A DNA stretch of 64,000 nt from Proales similis (lineage: Eukaryota > Rotifera > Eurotatoria > Ploima > Proalidae). A program made the position numbers and the translations under genes. Below the pieces are notes generated by a model. It saw only the letters and a list, made by a program, of their open reading frames with translations, was not told the DNA's origin and did no database searches. The number at the start of each line of letters is the position of its first letter. Positions within the stretch are counted from its first letter, which is position 1. The stretch spans positions 558,001-622,000 of the forward strand of contig JAGVRJ010000015.1 in the NCBI GenBank assembly GCA_019059635.1. Reading direction: 5' to 3'. Of this stretch, positions 1 to 11,119 are shown piece after piece.

Positions 1-207
1 TAGTTTCAGCGAACTTTCTTGCAATAGTCATCTTATTCTTCACTGTTCTCTCGTGTTATTTTTTTACCCGCTACTGAGCTTAATTAAACCTGAAAAATAT
101 AAAATTTTTGAAATCGTTTTGAGAATAAACAGATTCAAAATAAGCCAGCTATTAATAGTGCTGACGAAATAATTCAAGAGAAATTACCCTAATTTTTTAT
201 AAAAGAT

Positions 208-1080
208 ATGCCCGACGATTCGCCATTTAGTTTATTTCGAGAAATACAAACTATAAAAGAGGGCGAGCCTGATCAGAGACTGATTGAAAACGCTTGGTAT
301 TGGGTTAGCCTTTGTATAATGAGTGAACTACCTTGCGAGATTCAAAAATTGCTCGGAATTGAGCCAGCTCAATTAGGAAGTGAGATTAAGTTGAGAGTAG
401 GATTCTTTTCAACATATTTCGGTTTTGTTCTAGATCTGATCGTACGTAAGATGAATATAAGGCAAAAGTCTTTATTTTCGGTTAAAATGGATAAATCAAG
501 TGAAGTTTTTAATATACAGATAGAACTCTTAAGATCAGAAAACGATACTCTTGCCATTCCTGTATATGAAATGAGCAAAGAAAACCTTCTTTCGCTTGCT
601 AATAGTCACAATTCTGATGCAAACAATTTGTTCAAAAATGAAAACTTTGAAATAGCATTTAAAAGATACAAAAGAGCTTCTTCATTTTGCATAGCTTTGG
701 GGCAGCTTCTCCGTTCCAGTTTTGTCAAAAGTACTCATAATTCTACAGTCGAAACCTGGAAAAAAGAACTTGAAAGTCTTATGGTTAAATTATACTTGAA
801 TATTGCAGCTTGCCAGCTTCGTACCAATAGCTATGAAATGGTCAAGATAAATTGTGAAAAATGCCTAGAAATCGAAGAAAATAATTTGAAAGCTCTTTAT
901 AGACGAGCGCAAGCATTTACGGCTATGAAAGACTTTGAAGTCGCTGAACAAGATCTTAATAAAGGATTATCATTAGATCCTGGAAACATTGATTTCACAA
1001 AGAAGTTGAATGAAGTGAAAAAACTCAAAAAAGAATCGCTAGCCTTTATGGCGGCAAATATGAAACGTCTGTTTAAATAA
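208..1080 (+). CDS. FKBP-like TPR co-chaperone (FKBPL/FKBP6-like), single exon
   Basis: Intronless ORF of 290 aa. The C-terminal half (about residues 135-270) holds tetratricopeptide repeats in the order typical of large immunophilins: a first helix pair with KNENFEIAFKRYKRA, a linker, then LYLNIAACQLR and a last repeat with ALYRRAQAFTAMKDFEVAEQDL. Such TPRs usually bind the C-terminal EEVD tail of Hsp90/Hsp70. Residues about 60-115 (LDLIVRKMNIRQKSLFSV, then FNIQIELL) have the spacing of the second half of an FKBP domain, but the rotamase-site aromatics are not recognisable. I infer a degenerate, probably inactive FKBP, as in FKBPL or FKBP6. It could instead be a TTC9/AIP-type TPR protein. 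The TPR call is firm; the subfamily is uncertain. Confidence 0.72.
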   Translation: MPDDSPFSLFREIQTIKEGEPDQRLIENAWYWVSLCIMSELPCEIQKLLGIEPAQLGSEIKLRVGFFSTYFGFVLDLIVRKMNIRQKSLFSVKMDKSSEVFNIQIELLRSENDTLAIPVYEMSKENLLSLANSHNSDANNLFKNENFEIAFKRYKRASSFCIALGQLLRSSFVKSTHNSTVETWKKELESLMVKLYLNIAACQLRTNSYEMVKINCEKCLEIEENNLKALYRRAQAFTAMKDFEVAEQDLNKGLSLDPGNIDFTKKLNEVKKLKKESLAFMAANMKRLFK

Positions 1081-1210
1081 AAACACTAATTTAATTGAGT
1101 AAATGCCATCTATTTATTTTTTGTTGATCAGCGATAAGAGTTACTTATCGAACACTATTGAATATCTATCTTATGTTTAACCATCGGTTGTTTGAACAGT
1201 TATCTCAACT

Positions 1211-1567
1211 CTATTCTCCACCTTTACAGATTCCAACAAGATAAAGAAGCATCGAAATTGCTGCCATTACAAAAAAGCATGCTAAAAATACGAAATTTGA
1301 TAAGCTTTCTCCAAGATTTTCGAATGATATTAACCTGCTAACAGAATCAAGATCGCTGGCCATGGCGAGAGAAATCCGTATAGAAGCTCATCAGGATCGG
1401 TTCTGTAATGTCCGTCTCGGCTTAATGCGAGAATCTCGTCTTTACTCAGCTCATTGCCATAGGCCAATATGAAATTAACTATCGAAAATGAATTTTTAAA
1501 TAATTTTGCATTGCTGAAGTTGACATAGCTTACCAGATAGCGCAAGTAAAAATGCTAAATTTATCAT
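1211..1567 (-). CDS. Single-pass membrane microprotein, copy 1 (82 aa, 3 exons)
   Basis: Reconstructed by hand from exons 1534-1567, 1335-1478 and 1211-1281; all splices are GT-AG in phase 1. The protein has a hydrophobic signal peptide (MINLAFLLALSVNFILAYG), a roughly 30-residue acidic ectodomain with ALSRDG and a DPDELL motif, one transmembrane helix starting at SPWPAILILLAA, and a short tail ending GICKGGE. The gene at 2127-2501 has the same exon phases and a related sequence, which is the main evidence that this is real coding sequence. I recognise no family. I infer a small type I membrane protein or secreted precursor. It lies downstream of the TPR gene on the opposite strand, 131 bp from its stop. 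Confidence 0.66.
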
Positions 1568-2126
1568 GATTTTCGAATTGTTTCTAAAAATCTACATTCT
1601 CATTGAAATTTAAATGAATATTGACCCTCCAGCCAGAACTGAAATCTATTTATATCTCGCCTATCGCTTGTCTGACATGGTGTGAAATGAGCTAGAGAGG
1701 CAAATGCGACGCTTCACTTATTCAGGTTTATAAGCATTTTCAGCCATCGTCTCCAGGAGTTTTTGGAGTACAGTAATAATCGGGTCGCTATGGTCCAATA
1801 GAAAATTTTAACCCGGCATCAGAAGTAAATAGTCACCGAGAATTGAATATGCATAAAATGGCTATATTTAGAAGATTGAGTTCAAACGACTTGACAACAC
1901 AGTTTAGTCAAGATTTACTTGTAAGGTCGAAACATAAAGACTAATTTCTACTCTAACTTTATTTGATCGGTAGAATTCAAGCTAATTGTTGCTTATGTGA
2001 TTGAAATTAGAAAAAAAAGGTGTGCAAGAAGAAACACATCTAAGAGGCTGAATTTCGCTCCTATATCTAATAGAATGAGATTTCGAAGCGGTTTTTTGGA
2101 TTGGTTTCCGGCTATGATCATCATTT

Positions 2127-2501
2127 TTATGCATTGATAGTCTGAAATCCAGCATTACGGGAGCGACAGATTCCAGTTGCATAAGTAAAAATGGATAGGA
2201 CCGCAAGCACCAAGCATGTTGCTGTGTGTGAAACATATTAAGATTATTTCAATAAAATGTTAGTTTGCACATTACCTGCAATAATCAGAAGAATAGTCGG
2301 CCAAACCGCAAACCATCCGCCTAAAAGGGCATCTGGATTCTCTCTCTTTAAACCATCCCGAGTAAGTGCAATGTCTTCATCCAAGCTATTTGCAGAGACC
2401 GAAGCTAGTAAGAATTGAATTAAGTCAAATCTAGACCAGATATGAATATGTTTCTTACCGATTGCCACGAGAACAGAGAGGGCTAAGAATTTTTGAATCA
2501 T
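2127..2501 (-). CDS. Single-pass membrane microprotein, copy 2 (88 aa, 3 exons)
   Basis: Exons 2459-2501, 2276-2404 and 2127-2221, with the same intron positions and phases as the paralogue at 1211-1567. The signal peptide is MIQKFLALSVLVAIASVSA. The ectodomain contains IALTRDG and NPDALLGG, the membrane helix begins AVWPTILLIIAA, and the tail contains GICRSRNAG. Residues shared with copy 1 include the L-x-RDG, the PDxLL before the membrane, W-P at the membrane entry, and GIC at its exit. The open frame extends upstream of the chosen Met, but the chosen Met gives a clean signal peptide matching copy 1. The family is unknown to me. Two copies with drifted sequence but preserved frame suggest selection on the protein. 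Confidence 0.66.
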
Positions 2502-3072
2502 TTCTTGTAATTCGCTTAGATGGTCTAAGTCTAAAAATGGAAAGGTGGGTGAAAAAATATTTAGCACGCGAATTTAGTTGTGGGAGACGCCAAGGGACAA
2601 CGCTTCTTCATATGGCTCGAAAATAATGAACCAAAGCGCTCACGCTATTAGTGTATGGCAAGTTAAGTAAAGAAATACACGCGTGAATGACTGCGTAGAA
2701 TAGATTATTAGATTCCTAACTATAATAACAATACTGAATCGAAAAATCAAACTAGTTCTGATGTTTAAGTTAGAAACTGTCCAATAGCTATGTTTTGGAA
2801 GGGTTAAAGGCTTTGATATGTCCAAGCCCATATACCTAGTTTTGACTAGCCAGACTAGAAGAAATGCCGATGCCTAGAAAGATGCTCTCATAAATTATTA
2901 TAAGATGAAGCCAGCGATTCTCTGTTCGGATGGCCGAATTAAAGCTTAAACATAATGGCGTCGTTCAACACTTGAATTCATAATTTTTCACATTTGCAAA
3001 ATACAACCTGATTATTTTTTTTGAATATTTTATGTTTATCTGAATAGGCTGAATTTAAGTTCGCAATTACTA
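2502..3072. other. Intergenic, microprotein copy 2 to ATG8
   Basis: AT-rich stretch between the start of the minus-strand microprotein gene and the first possible Met of the plus-strand ATG8 gene, so it should hold promoters for both. I see no conserved coding segment; a short minus-strand open frame at 2640-2831 has no recognisable features. Confidence 0.4.
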
Positions 3073-3198
3073 ATGCTTAGGCGATGGCGTTTTATAAATA
3101 GAAGAACGTTAGTGTTCAGTCTCAAGCCGCCTGTTCCTTCATTTTTCCCTGACTTAAAGCTATCAAGATATCTTTCGTTTAGAGAAAAAGCGCAAAAA

Positions 3199-3558
3199 AT
3201 GAAATTCAAATTTCGCGAAGAAAATAGCCTTGAACAACGCAAAAGCGAGGCTGAAAAAATTCGCAACAAGTACCCAGAGCGAATTCCAGTAGTTGTTGAG
3301 AGAGTTGCAAATTCTCAAATTCCAGAGATCGACAAACGCAAGTTTTTAGTACCGAATGATATTTCGGTCGCTCAATTCATGTGGATAATCCGCAAGCGCA
3401 TTCAGCTCCCGTCCGAAAAGGCAATTTTCCTGTTTGTTAACAAAACTATCCCACAGTCATCTGCCACCATGGGGCAAATCTATAACAATTTCAAGGACGA
3501 GGATGGCTTTTTGTATATTGCATACAGCGGAGAAAACACTTTCGGACAACGAATTTAG
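3199..3558 (+). CDS. GABARAPL2: ATG8-family ubiquitin-like protein, GATE-16/GABARAPL2 type
   Basis: From Met 3199 the protein is 119 aa, the normal length for this family. It has the N-terminal helices (FKFREENSLEQRKSEAEKI), KYPERIPVVVERV, the DKRKFLVP strand, the highly conserved FMWIIRKRIQLPSEKAIF segment, and DEDGFLYIAYSGENTFG at the C terminus. Gly is followed by Gln-Arg-Ile, so ATG4 would have to remove three residues before lipidation to phosphatidylethanolamine. The protein acts in autophagosome growth and fusion and in Golgi traffic. SQIPEIDKRK and DEDGFLYIAYSGENTFG favour GATE-16 over LC3. The open frame runs in phase up to Met 3073, giving a possible 42-residue Arg-rich extension; I start at 3199 because family members start there. 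No introns. Confidence 0.93.
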   Translation: MKFKFREENSLEQRKSEAEKIRNKYPERIPVVVERVANSQIPEIDKRKFLVPNDISVAQFMWIIRKRIQLPSEKAIFLFVNKTIPQSSATMGQIYNNFKDEDGFLYIAYSGENTFGQRI

Positions 3559-5419
3559 GCGAGCTTTTAGGCTATGCTGATTTGTATATAAGAATCTTAA
3601 AGGATTTAATGAAGCGAAATGATGAAAACTTTCACCAAGACTACCAACAACGACTTCGTACCCAAATAGTTAGATGTTTCCTTTAACTGGGATATTAAGC
3701 TGTCACCTTAATGTCAGCTAATGGCTTATTCAAAGGAAAGAGAAACTGCGTTTTCTTATTGTCTCGTTTTGTCAATGTATCTTATGTCAAGTGTAATCCA
3801 ACAATAAAACACGATCTTGTCTTAATCATAATAGCTCTTATCAAACTTTTTGATATAATTATTTTATGAAAAAGAAACCTCCAATATTAAATTTGATAAC
3901 TTAATTATCCTTTCCAGGCGCAATAGATAATTCTCCAGTCTTTATAAGTCAGCCTGCCACCCAGCTAGTCTAATCTAACTAAGCTCGTCACCTTATTCTA
4001 GATAATCGCTAGAAAAAATCAAATGTATTATTGCAAGATTTTATTCTGATAAAAGTAAGGAGAGATTGCTTTATTCGTGAAGAGGGGAAGAATTTATTCA
4101 GCCTTTAATTGTCTTAAGGACACTACTCTCGAAATTTTTCGAGGCTGATTCTCTTGATTAAGGCCGGCTTAGACTAGTTTGTAACCTACAAAGTTGGATT
4201 GAAAAATATTCTTTCAGCGATTTTCCGCCAAAAAAGGTTGATGTGCTTATGATAGCCACAGTAAGAGATAATTTACAACTGAAAATTAATCCGAATTGTT
4301 GCTGCATACATAGAACAATTATAACTGGTTTACTGCTGGGCTTTCGCTCTGAAAATTATTATTCTTATGAAGCTTCTGACGGGTAGCCTCAATATGGACC
4401 CACACACGCAGGCTTTTTCACTTACGAATACTCCTGATCCGTTTTAACTTGCCCTTTAATGCCCTAGGTTTATTCGGTTTTGGATAAAGTGCAACAGAGG
4501 CTTGGATTGGTTAGATAATAAAGCGGCGATTGTTTGACCATTCACTGCCTTAACTCTGGTGCACGCCGTCAATCACTAAGCGTATTTAGGTGAAAACTGA
4601 CCGACTGCAATTGATCCGTCTGCTCATACGCAGCAAATTTAGCAGACTCAAATAGAACGCCAATAATTATTGCTCAACCCATAACTCAACAGTGGCTGAC
4701 CAAAGAGTAAAGATATTTTTTCGCATTATGCTTATTTTGCTTCCAAATAATTACTCCTAAAGGCGGTGTGTGAGATAAAGAGGATAAGAAAAAGACTTTG
4801 ATTTGAAATGAAGTGAAAGGGTATCTAGATAATTAAGATCTTAAACACTCTGAGTGTTGAACCAATATAATTTTGAGCGCCAGACAACAATTTCTTTATT
4901 AGAATAGAAGATAAGAAGCCTAGATAAATATTTCTTATCTACCAGCTACTTAACATCATTGACTGCTGACCACCAGAAGGTTATACAATGTGCTTCTTGG
5001 CATGCAACTCTTAGTCCATTCTTCGGACTGCGATTTTAGCTGTTTAATGCTTCCTACTGCTGGGTGCAGCACTGCGTATTATTGCTAGTCTATAATTGAA
5101 TTTAAATTGATTTGCAGACTCTAGACTAAATCATCCAGGCATTTTATCCCCCGCTGACTTTTGCTTTAGACTCAAGCCGATGCTGATAAACATTCCGTGG
5201 ATCGATTTATTAAGAAACTGTCCAACAGAGTTCCAAATAATGTTTTTTGGTCTTCAATATACTGCCTTCTAGAGTGGATAAATATACATTTAAATGTGTT
5301 ATCCGATAGAAATTAGAATTTAGCATTCAAAACTCAGCAATAAGCTTACTCTGGGATTTTGTTTTTATATAGCTTTAAAATAATCCAATATAATTCTAGA
5401 TCAGTTTTAGAGTAAACAG
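3559..5419. other. Intergenic, 1.9 kb
   Basis: AT-rich sequence between the ATG8 gene and the first predicted exon of the MRL adaptor. I see no long open frames, RNA gene or repeat. It probably holds the ATG8 terminator and the upstream control region of the MRL gene. Confidence 0.5.
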
Positions 5420-8400
5420 ATGGAGTTTTTCGATAATATCAATAATAGATCCTTCATTCATCGCAGCAACAAGTTCAACGGTTTTAACGATAATCAAGAG
5501 CGCATTCGCGAGGCAGCAGAATCAAGTGAAGAAGAAGATGTGTATGGAGGAGATTTGGAGCAAGAGCAGCAAAGCAACTTCTCTGAATCAGAATCTGATC
5601 TCGGGCCCATTTTAAGTGAGCCAAACAAATTGCAAGTAAGTAGCATTCTGATAATTCATCTACTTTTATTATTATCTTTTATTATATTGTATTAATTACC
5701 CGACATGTGAGTGAATCTCATTTCCTTGCCTCTTATTATCATTTTTTCATCATTTCCCATATCACAAGTATTATTCGAACTGATTTAAGCCAAGCGTTAT
5801 TAAAAAGTTGACGAATTTGCACCCATCAGCTTCGTTTAGAATCAACACTCCTTCCAACCTTTTGAATTTTGGTGTTATACTTGACTCAGACTCCAGGGCA
5901 TTGGCCGACTTTTTCTAGTCTACGAGACCTCACTTTGCATTCTGCACTACCAAACGGATTACCTTTTGTTTGTTTGTTTGTTTTCACGCTTACCATCTTT
6001 TCGATTAGCGAAATTTTGTCAGGTAGAGGCATCAACTGCTCGACCTGGTGCTTTCAATCAACCCGATGCAAATTAGAGATTGTTTGAGTGGCATATGAGC
6101 CACTAGCATGAATTTCCATGTCAACAATATTCAACCTTTTAAAACAACCCTTGGTCAATATTTACGCTAGTTACTCAGTTTAAAATAAGATTGCTTAACT
6201 TTCAAGCTTCATTTTTCATCTTCCGCTTTTTCTTTCCCGTTTTGCTAAAGAAATACGATTAAGTAGAGTTTTTTATTCATAAACTAAAAAATAACAACAA
6301 CTGCTTATTGCTTGAATCAAATACAAAATAAGCAAGAAACCGCTGATAGGTTAAATAGATTTGAATGCGTGTGCTGGTGTATGCCAAGTTAGGGAGAGTT
6401 CGCACTACGGAATAATTAGCTGACCGGCACGAGCAATTCTAATCGGCTCACTAATACTCATGAAACAGAATGAGTTCAAGTTGGGCCGGACTTAAACGAT
6501 ACTTAGCCTTTTTTTAAAGATGCGTGAGTAATTATCGTTTGTTTATCGAACTGAACCAGCTACCCGCATTTCCATCATTCATACTCGATGTAACATTCGC
6601 TCAAACCAACCTTATTTATAACAGTTGTTTGGCGTTCATTTACTTAGTTATCCTTAAGAGGGAAAGGCCGGCAGCCAATTATAATTGACCGTCTATTAAA
6701 AGTCAGATTCGAGCTTAGCGCCCAACTGTACTGCTTTCTTATCAAATTATCAATTTTCATTAAGAGGATACGCTTGCCTCTATCCACCCATGCTTAGATC
6801 TCATTAAGATTCCAAGCCCTTTGAAAGGGCAAATGCCGGTCAATTGAAATTCCGAAATTCTTGCATGGCTGAGATTATCAAGTAGTCGAGGGCCAAAAGG
6901 ATTAGATAATTTTTTTGTTTTACATCTCAAATTTTCTAGGGCTTATTAAAACTTTATTCACTGTTCAAATCATTTTCGCACCAAAGGATCAGATTTATTG
7001 CAATTGCTTTTTTATGAAAAGCATCAGCTCTGGATCTAAATGGTTCATTGAATAATTAGCGAAGGTTGAAAAAGAAGACTCTATGTATTTCGATGAATTG
7101 TCTATTTCAATATCTCATGCTAATAATGAGTTAACTATGGTTTTCAAGCGACGCAGAAAGTTAGTTATTGGCTTCTATTTTGTTTACGTTCTACATAAAA
7201 TCCCACCGCCAGTAAAGGCGATATCGGAAGTTTTTGAACAAATAACATTTAATGGTCTGCTCAAATGGTACCCTGAGATTGGCATGCGTTTTCTATAAAC
7301 TTATTGCATAACTGCTCTTTACTCGCCAGCAATTAGTGGCTACCTAACAATCTTTTTGCAGAACCATCAATACATATGTTGCTATTGATTAATTGATAGA
7401 TCAGAACGGCCAAATAAACCCTTTTTATAATTTATGCTAACCAGAGCACAGAGTTCTGAAGATAACAAGCTTCAAATCTTTAAGATAGAGGTTAACTAAA
7501 GCATACACGATAGCGATTTAAGTCACTCTTAATTTCATGGCTTCAATCAAGTGGATAAAATATAATTTCGAGAAATTAGGTCTCACAAAAATATCAATTA
7601 AACTCGTTCAAGCGAATGAATCGTAACAATAAGCTCATTCGAAAAGAAAAAATCAGTACAAGTTTCATAAAACCAGCAAATCAGCCGTGTATCATATTCG
7701 CGTCAGAGTTTTCCTCAAAGGTGTATGTCTGCTCTCATCACATTAATGAACAATTATTCAATTGAAGCGATAAATGAATGATGAATGAATGCAAAACTCG
7801 TTTGTATTAAATTAAATTTTGCTATATAATTCACATGGTTTTATGTAACATAATTTTGGCTAAATCGATTCTCATCTTTTTAAGGACTATAGTTTAAATT
7901 TTTTTGGGAGTGAGAATGAAAATTATGACCCAATACTTCAAAAGAGCGAATACAATCTGACAGAAGATAGCTGTTTATATCCGAGTCTGAAACCAGTTAA
8001 ATTTCGCAATTTGGAAGCCTCAATATTTCAAAGAATAGACTCCGTAAGAGTTTCAATGTATGCCATTCAAAGTAAGCTAGACATTTTTTGCTAGTCGTCT
8101 TTATCTTACTCTTGTAATCGATTAACAGGTGCTCAAGTTAACGAGATAGATGCTTTATTAAGCGAACTCACCCAACTACAGAGCTCTTTCGAAGCAACTT
8201 GTGATTTTGATCCAAAGTTACGCTCGAAAACTAGCTCAGGGATTTCTAACGATCACCTTAAAAAACTAGATGCTCAAATAAGTGAAGAGCTTGATTCAAT
8301 CGATGAGCAGTTCAAGGAGGTTCTTCAATTTTTGGCTACAAATCTACCAAATGACAAAACAGAAGACCACGAGTCGTCATGTTCACCATCTTCAGCTTCG

Positions 8401-10972
8401 CTGACTGCAACCCCTAGCTCAGAAATGACTCTAGAACCTCATAAGCTTCAAAATCCTTTTTATGATCCAACTAATATAATTGACCCTCTTACAAAAATAA
8501 GTGAAGAAACCTTTTCGAAATCTATTCTTCCCTTGCCTTCTATCACTCGTCATATTAGCAACAATATATTCGACACCCCGAAAATATCGGTTTATGCATC
8601 TGAAACATCAAAAGAATTTGGTTCAAATGAAATCTTTTCCCAACTTCCATCAGGCAGATTGTCAACTACAATCAAATCATCTCCTTCAACATCAACCTCT
8701 CCCAGCACAAATCAAACGGCAAACGAGCTATTTCTGAGAGTTTTTCCTGAGCAGAATGAGAGGCGTCCTAGTAAAGAGTGTGCAAACACGGAATATCACA
8801 CCACAAATAAAGCTGAGCTGATTCGGATAGCTTTAGAAAAACTGCGAGAAGCAAACATTAGGAAGGTAAGCTATTGAAGCCTCTTACAAAAATCATTCTC
8901 CGTTTTAAAAAGTTTTCGAATAGCTTATTGTTAAAGCTTATACGGACGATGGATGCTCGAAAAGTGTCATTATTGACGAAACTATGAACGTTTTCGATGT
9001 TTCCTTGTTGCTTTATCGAAAAAATTTGGTAAAGCCCAATCTGAATTATTCTGTAGTTGAATACCTTCCCAAATTCCAAATGAGTAAGTTAGAATTTCAT
9101 CGAAAATAATAAGCGATTTCTCAAAAATTTTTCGGAACAAAAGAACGAATTTTGGAAGAACATGAAAGTTTGGTCGAAGTGATGTCCAATTGGAACCGAG
9201 AAAGCGAAAACCGAATCCTTTTTACAGAAAATATGAGCAAATACGATTTATTCATTCGACCTGAAGTGAGTTTTTAAGAATTAATTTAAAATCCTTATTC
9301 ACCCTTAGAATGTAATTTTAGATTTTCTTACTTAATGAAAAGAGCGAGCGAGTTTTGAATCAGAATGAGAGGAACATACTAATAAACGAATATTTTCAAA
9401 ATATCGGATCAGGAGTTCCTAATATTGAAGGCACACTTTCGATCAGAAACGACTCCAAAAAATGGAAAAAGCATCACTGCGTTCTGCGTCAATCTGGTCT
9501 TTACTATGTTAAAAAGGGTAAAGATAAGGTAAACATGCAAAAATCAGAAGATCGAGACAACTGCTTTTTATCATTATCAAGGAATTAAGCTGCCTTCTCA
9601 ACTTTGACAAAGTTGATGTTTATATTGGTACGGATTGGAAGAAAGAGCTAAAAGCTCCTGGAGATGCTTGCTTTGCTTTAAAAGTAAAGAATCTTTACAA
9701 TTTTTAAAACTCTTAAGGATCAATTCATCTTTTTTAAGCATCCCAAAGTTCATAAAAAAAGTTTTAAATATACAAAGTTCATTTGCTGTGAGAATCAGCA
9801 AGATTTGGAAAAATGGGTCAACGGAATTAGACTTGCAAAAGTAAGAATTGAGATATCTTGTGTTGTATAGTTAAGTCTGAAATCAAAATTAGTTCGGAAG
9901 AAAACTATTTGCAAATTATAAAAGAGTAGCAGAGCTCGTTAATCTGAGTGACGCAAATGGTGGTCAAGTATGCCTCTTAAATGCAAACAAGCGTACATCT
10001 CTTTCGAGTAAAAATCAGTCCCGGCCTCATTCGAGTTATAGCACAAGCTCTATTAGGCCTGATATTACAAACGCCTCTATTTCAAGCCAAGATGTACCCA
10101 AAGTGCTAGCTAGAGAACATCAGAACTATAAACCCGACTATGATATCCAAAAAAATAATTCACTTATCTGCGAAGACAGACAGGAGGCGAACACTATAAA
10201 ATATCAACCAATAGTGATAAATACTATTTGTACAACAGCGAGCATCGAATCATCGGATTTTGCCGAGTTCAATAAAGAAAGAAACACGATTGAAAAATCT
10301 GATACATCAAACAAATCATTAAGCATGGAAGAACGAGTTTCTTATGACTTTAAATCATCTAAATTGGAGGGAACTAGAAAGGAGATTTTTAGAAATCGAA
10401 GTACGGAGCCAATTCTTTTTAGAGGAACCTCCGAACCACTCTACGACTTTCCGTCATCATCGCCTGGCCAAAATTTATTACCGAATCCGAATTCTTTAAC
10501 CGAGCATTCTGGAGGGTTGAATAACCAAATAGAATTGAAAAACAATTCTATAAACCAACTTATTTTTTCTGGCGATCGAAATCTAAAAAAGCCTCCGCCT
10601 CTATTACCAAAGCCTGCTCTGAAACGATTTGGTTCAATTGGTTCTGAACAAAATAGATTTGAGTCGAATCAACCAAACAGAAGATCTTTCAATGACTTAC
10701 ACAAAATCAGTCCGACGAATGATCAACATTCTACAAGACCTACTGTCGGATGTAGTCTCACAGAAGAACTAAGTATAGTGCTAGCACGCCAAAAAAAGAA
10801 AATAGACGAAAGCAGTAGCTTATGTGAACAAAATAAGCTGGAAGATGTGGAATTTAAGGTTCGAAGTAGCCGGAAATCCTTTGAGCAAGGGATATCATTG
10901 TCATCAATGGCCAAAAAACCCCCGCCGCCACCCCCTCGAAGCGACAAATCATTTCTTAGCAAACGCCTTTGA
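5420..10972 (+). CDS. MRL-family adaptor (RIAM/lamellipodin/MIG-10 type), RA-PH, 9 exons
   Basis: Exons by reading: 5420-5635, 7885-8071, 8129-8865, 8924-9083, 9144-9265, 9322-9528, 9582-9683, 9739-9840 and 9893-10972, about 970 aa. Phases agree throughout. Exon 4 opens the Ras-association domain (LIVKAYTDDGCSKSV), which continues to the conserved LEEHESLVEVMSNW and KYDLFIRP. The PH domain follows (IEGTLSIRND, KKWKKHHCVLRQSGLYYV, KYTKFICCENQQDLEKWVNG, IRLAKFGRKLFANY). This linked RA-PH unit is specific to the MRL family, which couples Ras/Rap GTPases and phosphoinositides to Ena/VASP, profilin and talin at the leading edge. Pro-rich segments KKPPPLLPKP and KKPPPPPPRSD near the C terminus fit EVH1 or profilin binding. 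Exons 2-9 are firm. The first exon, acidic and joined over a 2.2 kb intron, rests on a phase-0 fit and the lack of an earlier Met. Confidence 0.88.
5636..7884 (+). other. Putative large first intron of the MRL gene
   Basis: It starts with GTAAGT after Leu-Gln and ends in a pyrimidine-rich TTTTTAAG before exon 2, phase 0 on both sides. At 2.2 kb it is far longer than the roughly 50-90 nt introns nearby. The open frames inside it (5869-6087, 7083-7298) show no family features. It may hold regulatory elements, or the true first exon if 5420-5635 belongs to another gene. Confidence 0.5.
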
Positions 10973-11119
10973 AAGGAAGTCACCCATCTACAGCAACTTT
11001 ATTGTTTGCAAATAATTTTGCCATTTTCATATAGTTATTAATTTTTGCCAAATACATTAGCTCTGTCTTAAACTTGACTTGAAAATGATTTTAGTCGATT
11101 TTTCAATTAGAAATGTTGT
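10973..11119. other. Short gap between convergent MRL and BTAF1 genes
   Basis: Only 147 bp separate the two stop codons of the converging genes, so both 3' UTRs must be short or overlap. On the minus strand the last two BTAF1 codons (Asn-Lys, 11123-11128) spell AATAAA just before the TGA stop. Confidence 0.6.

Noticed and set aside
5869-6087. 72-aa open frame in the MRL intron
   Set aside because: No homology recognised and no splice sites linking it to the MRL frame; its composition looks random.
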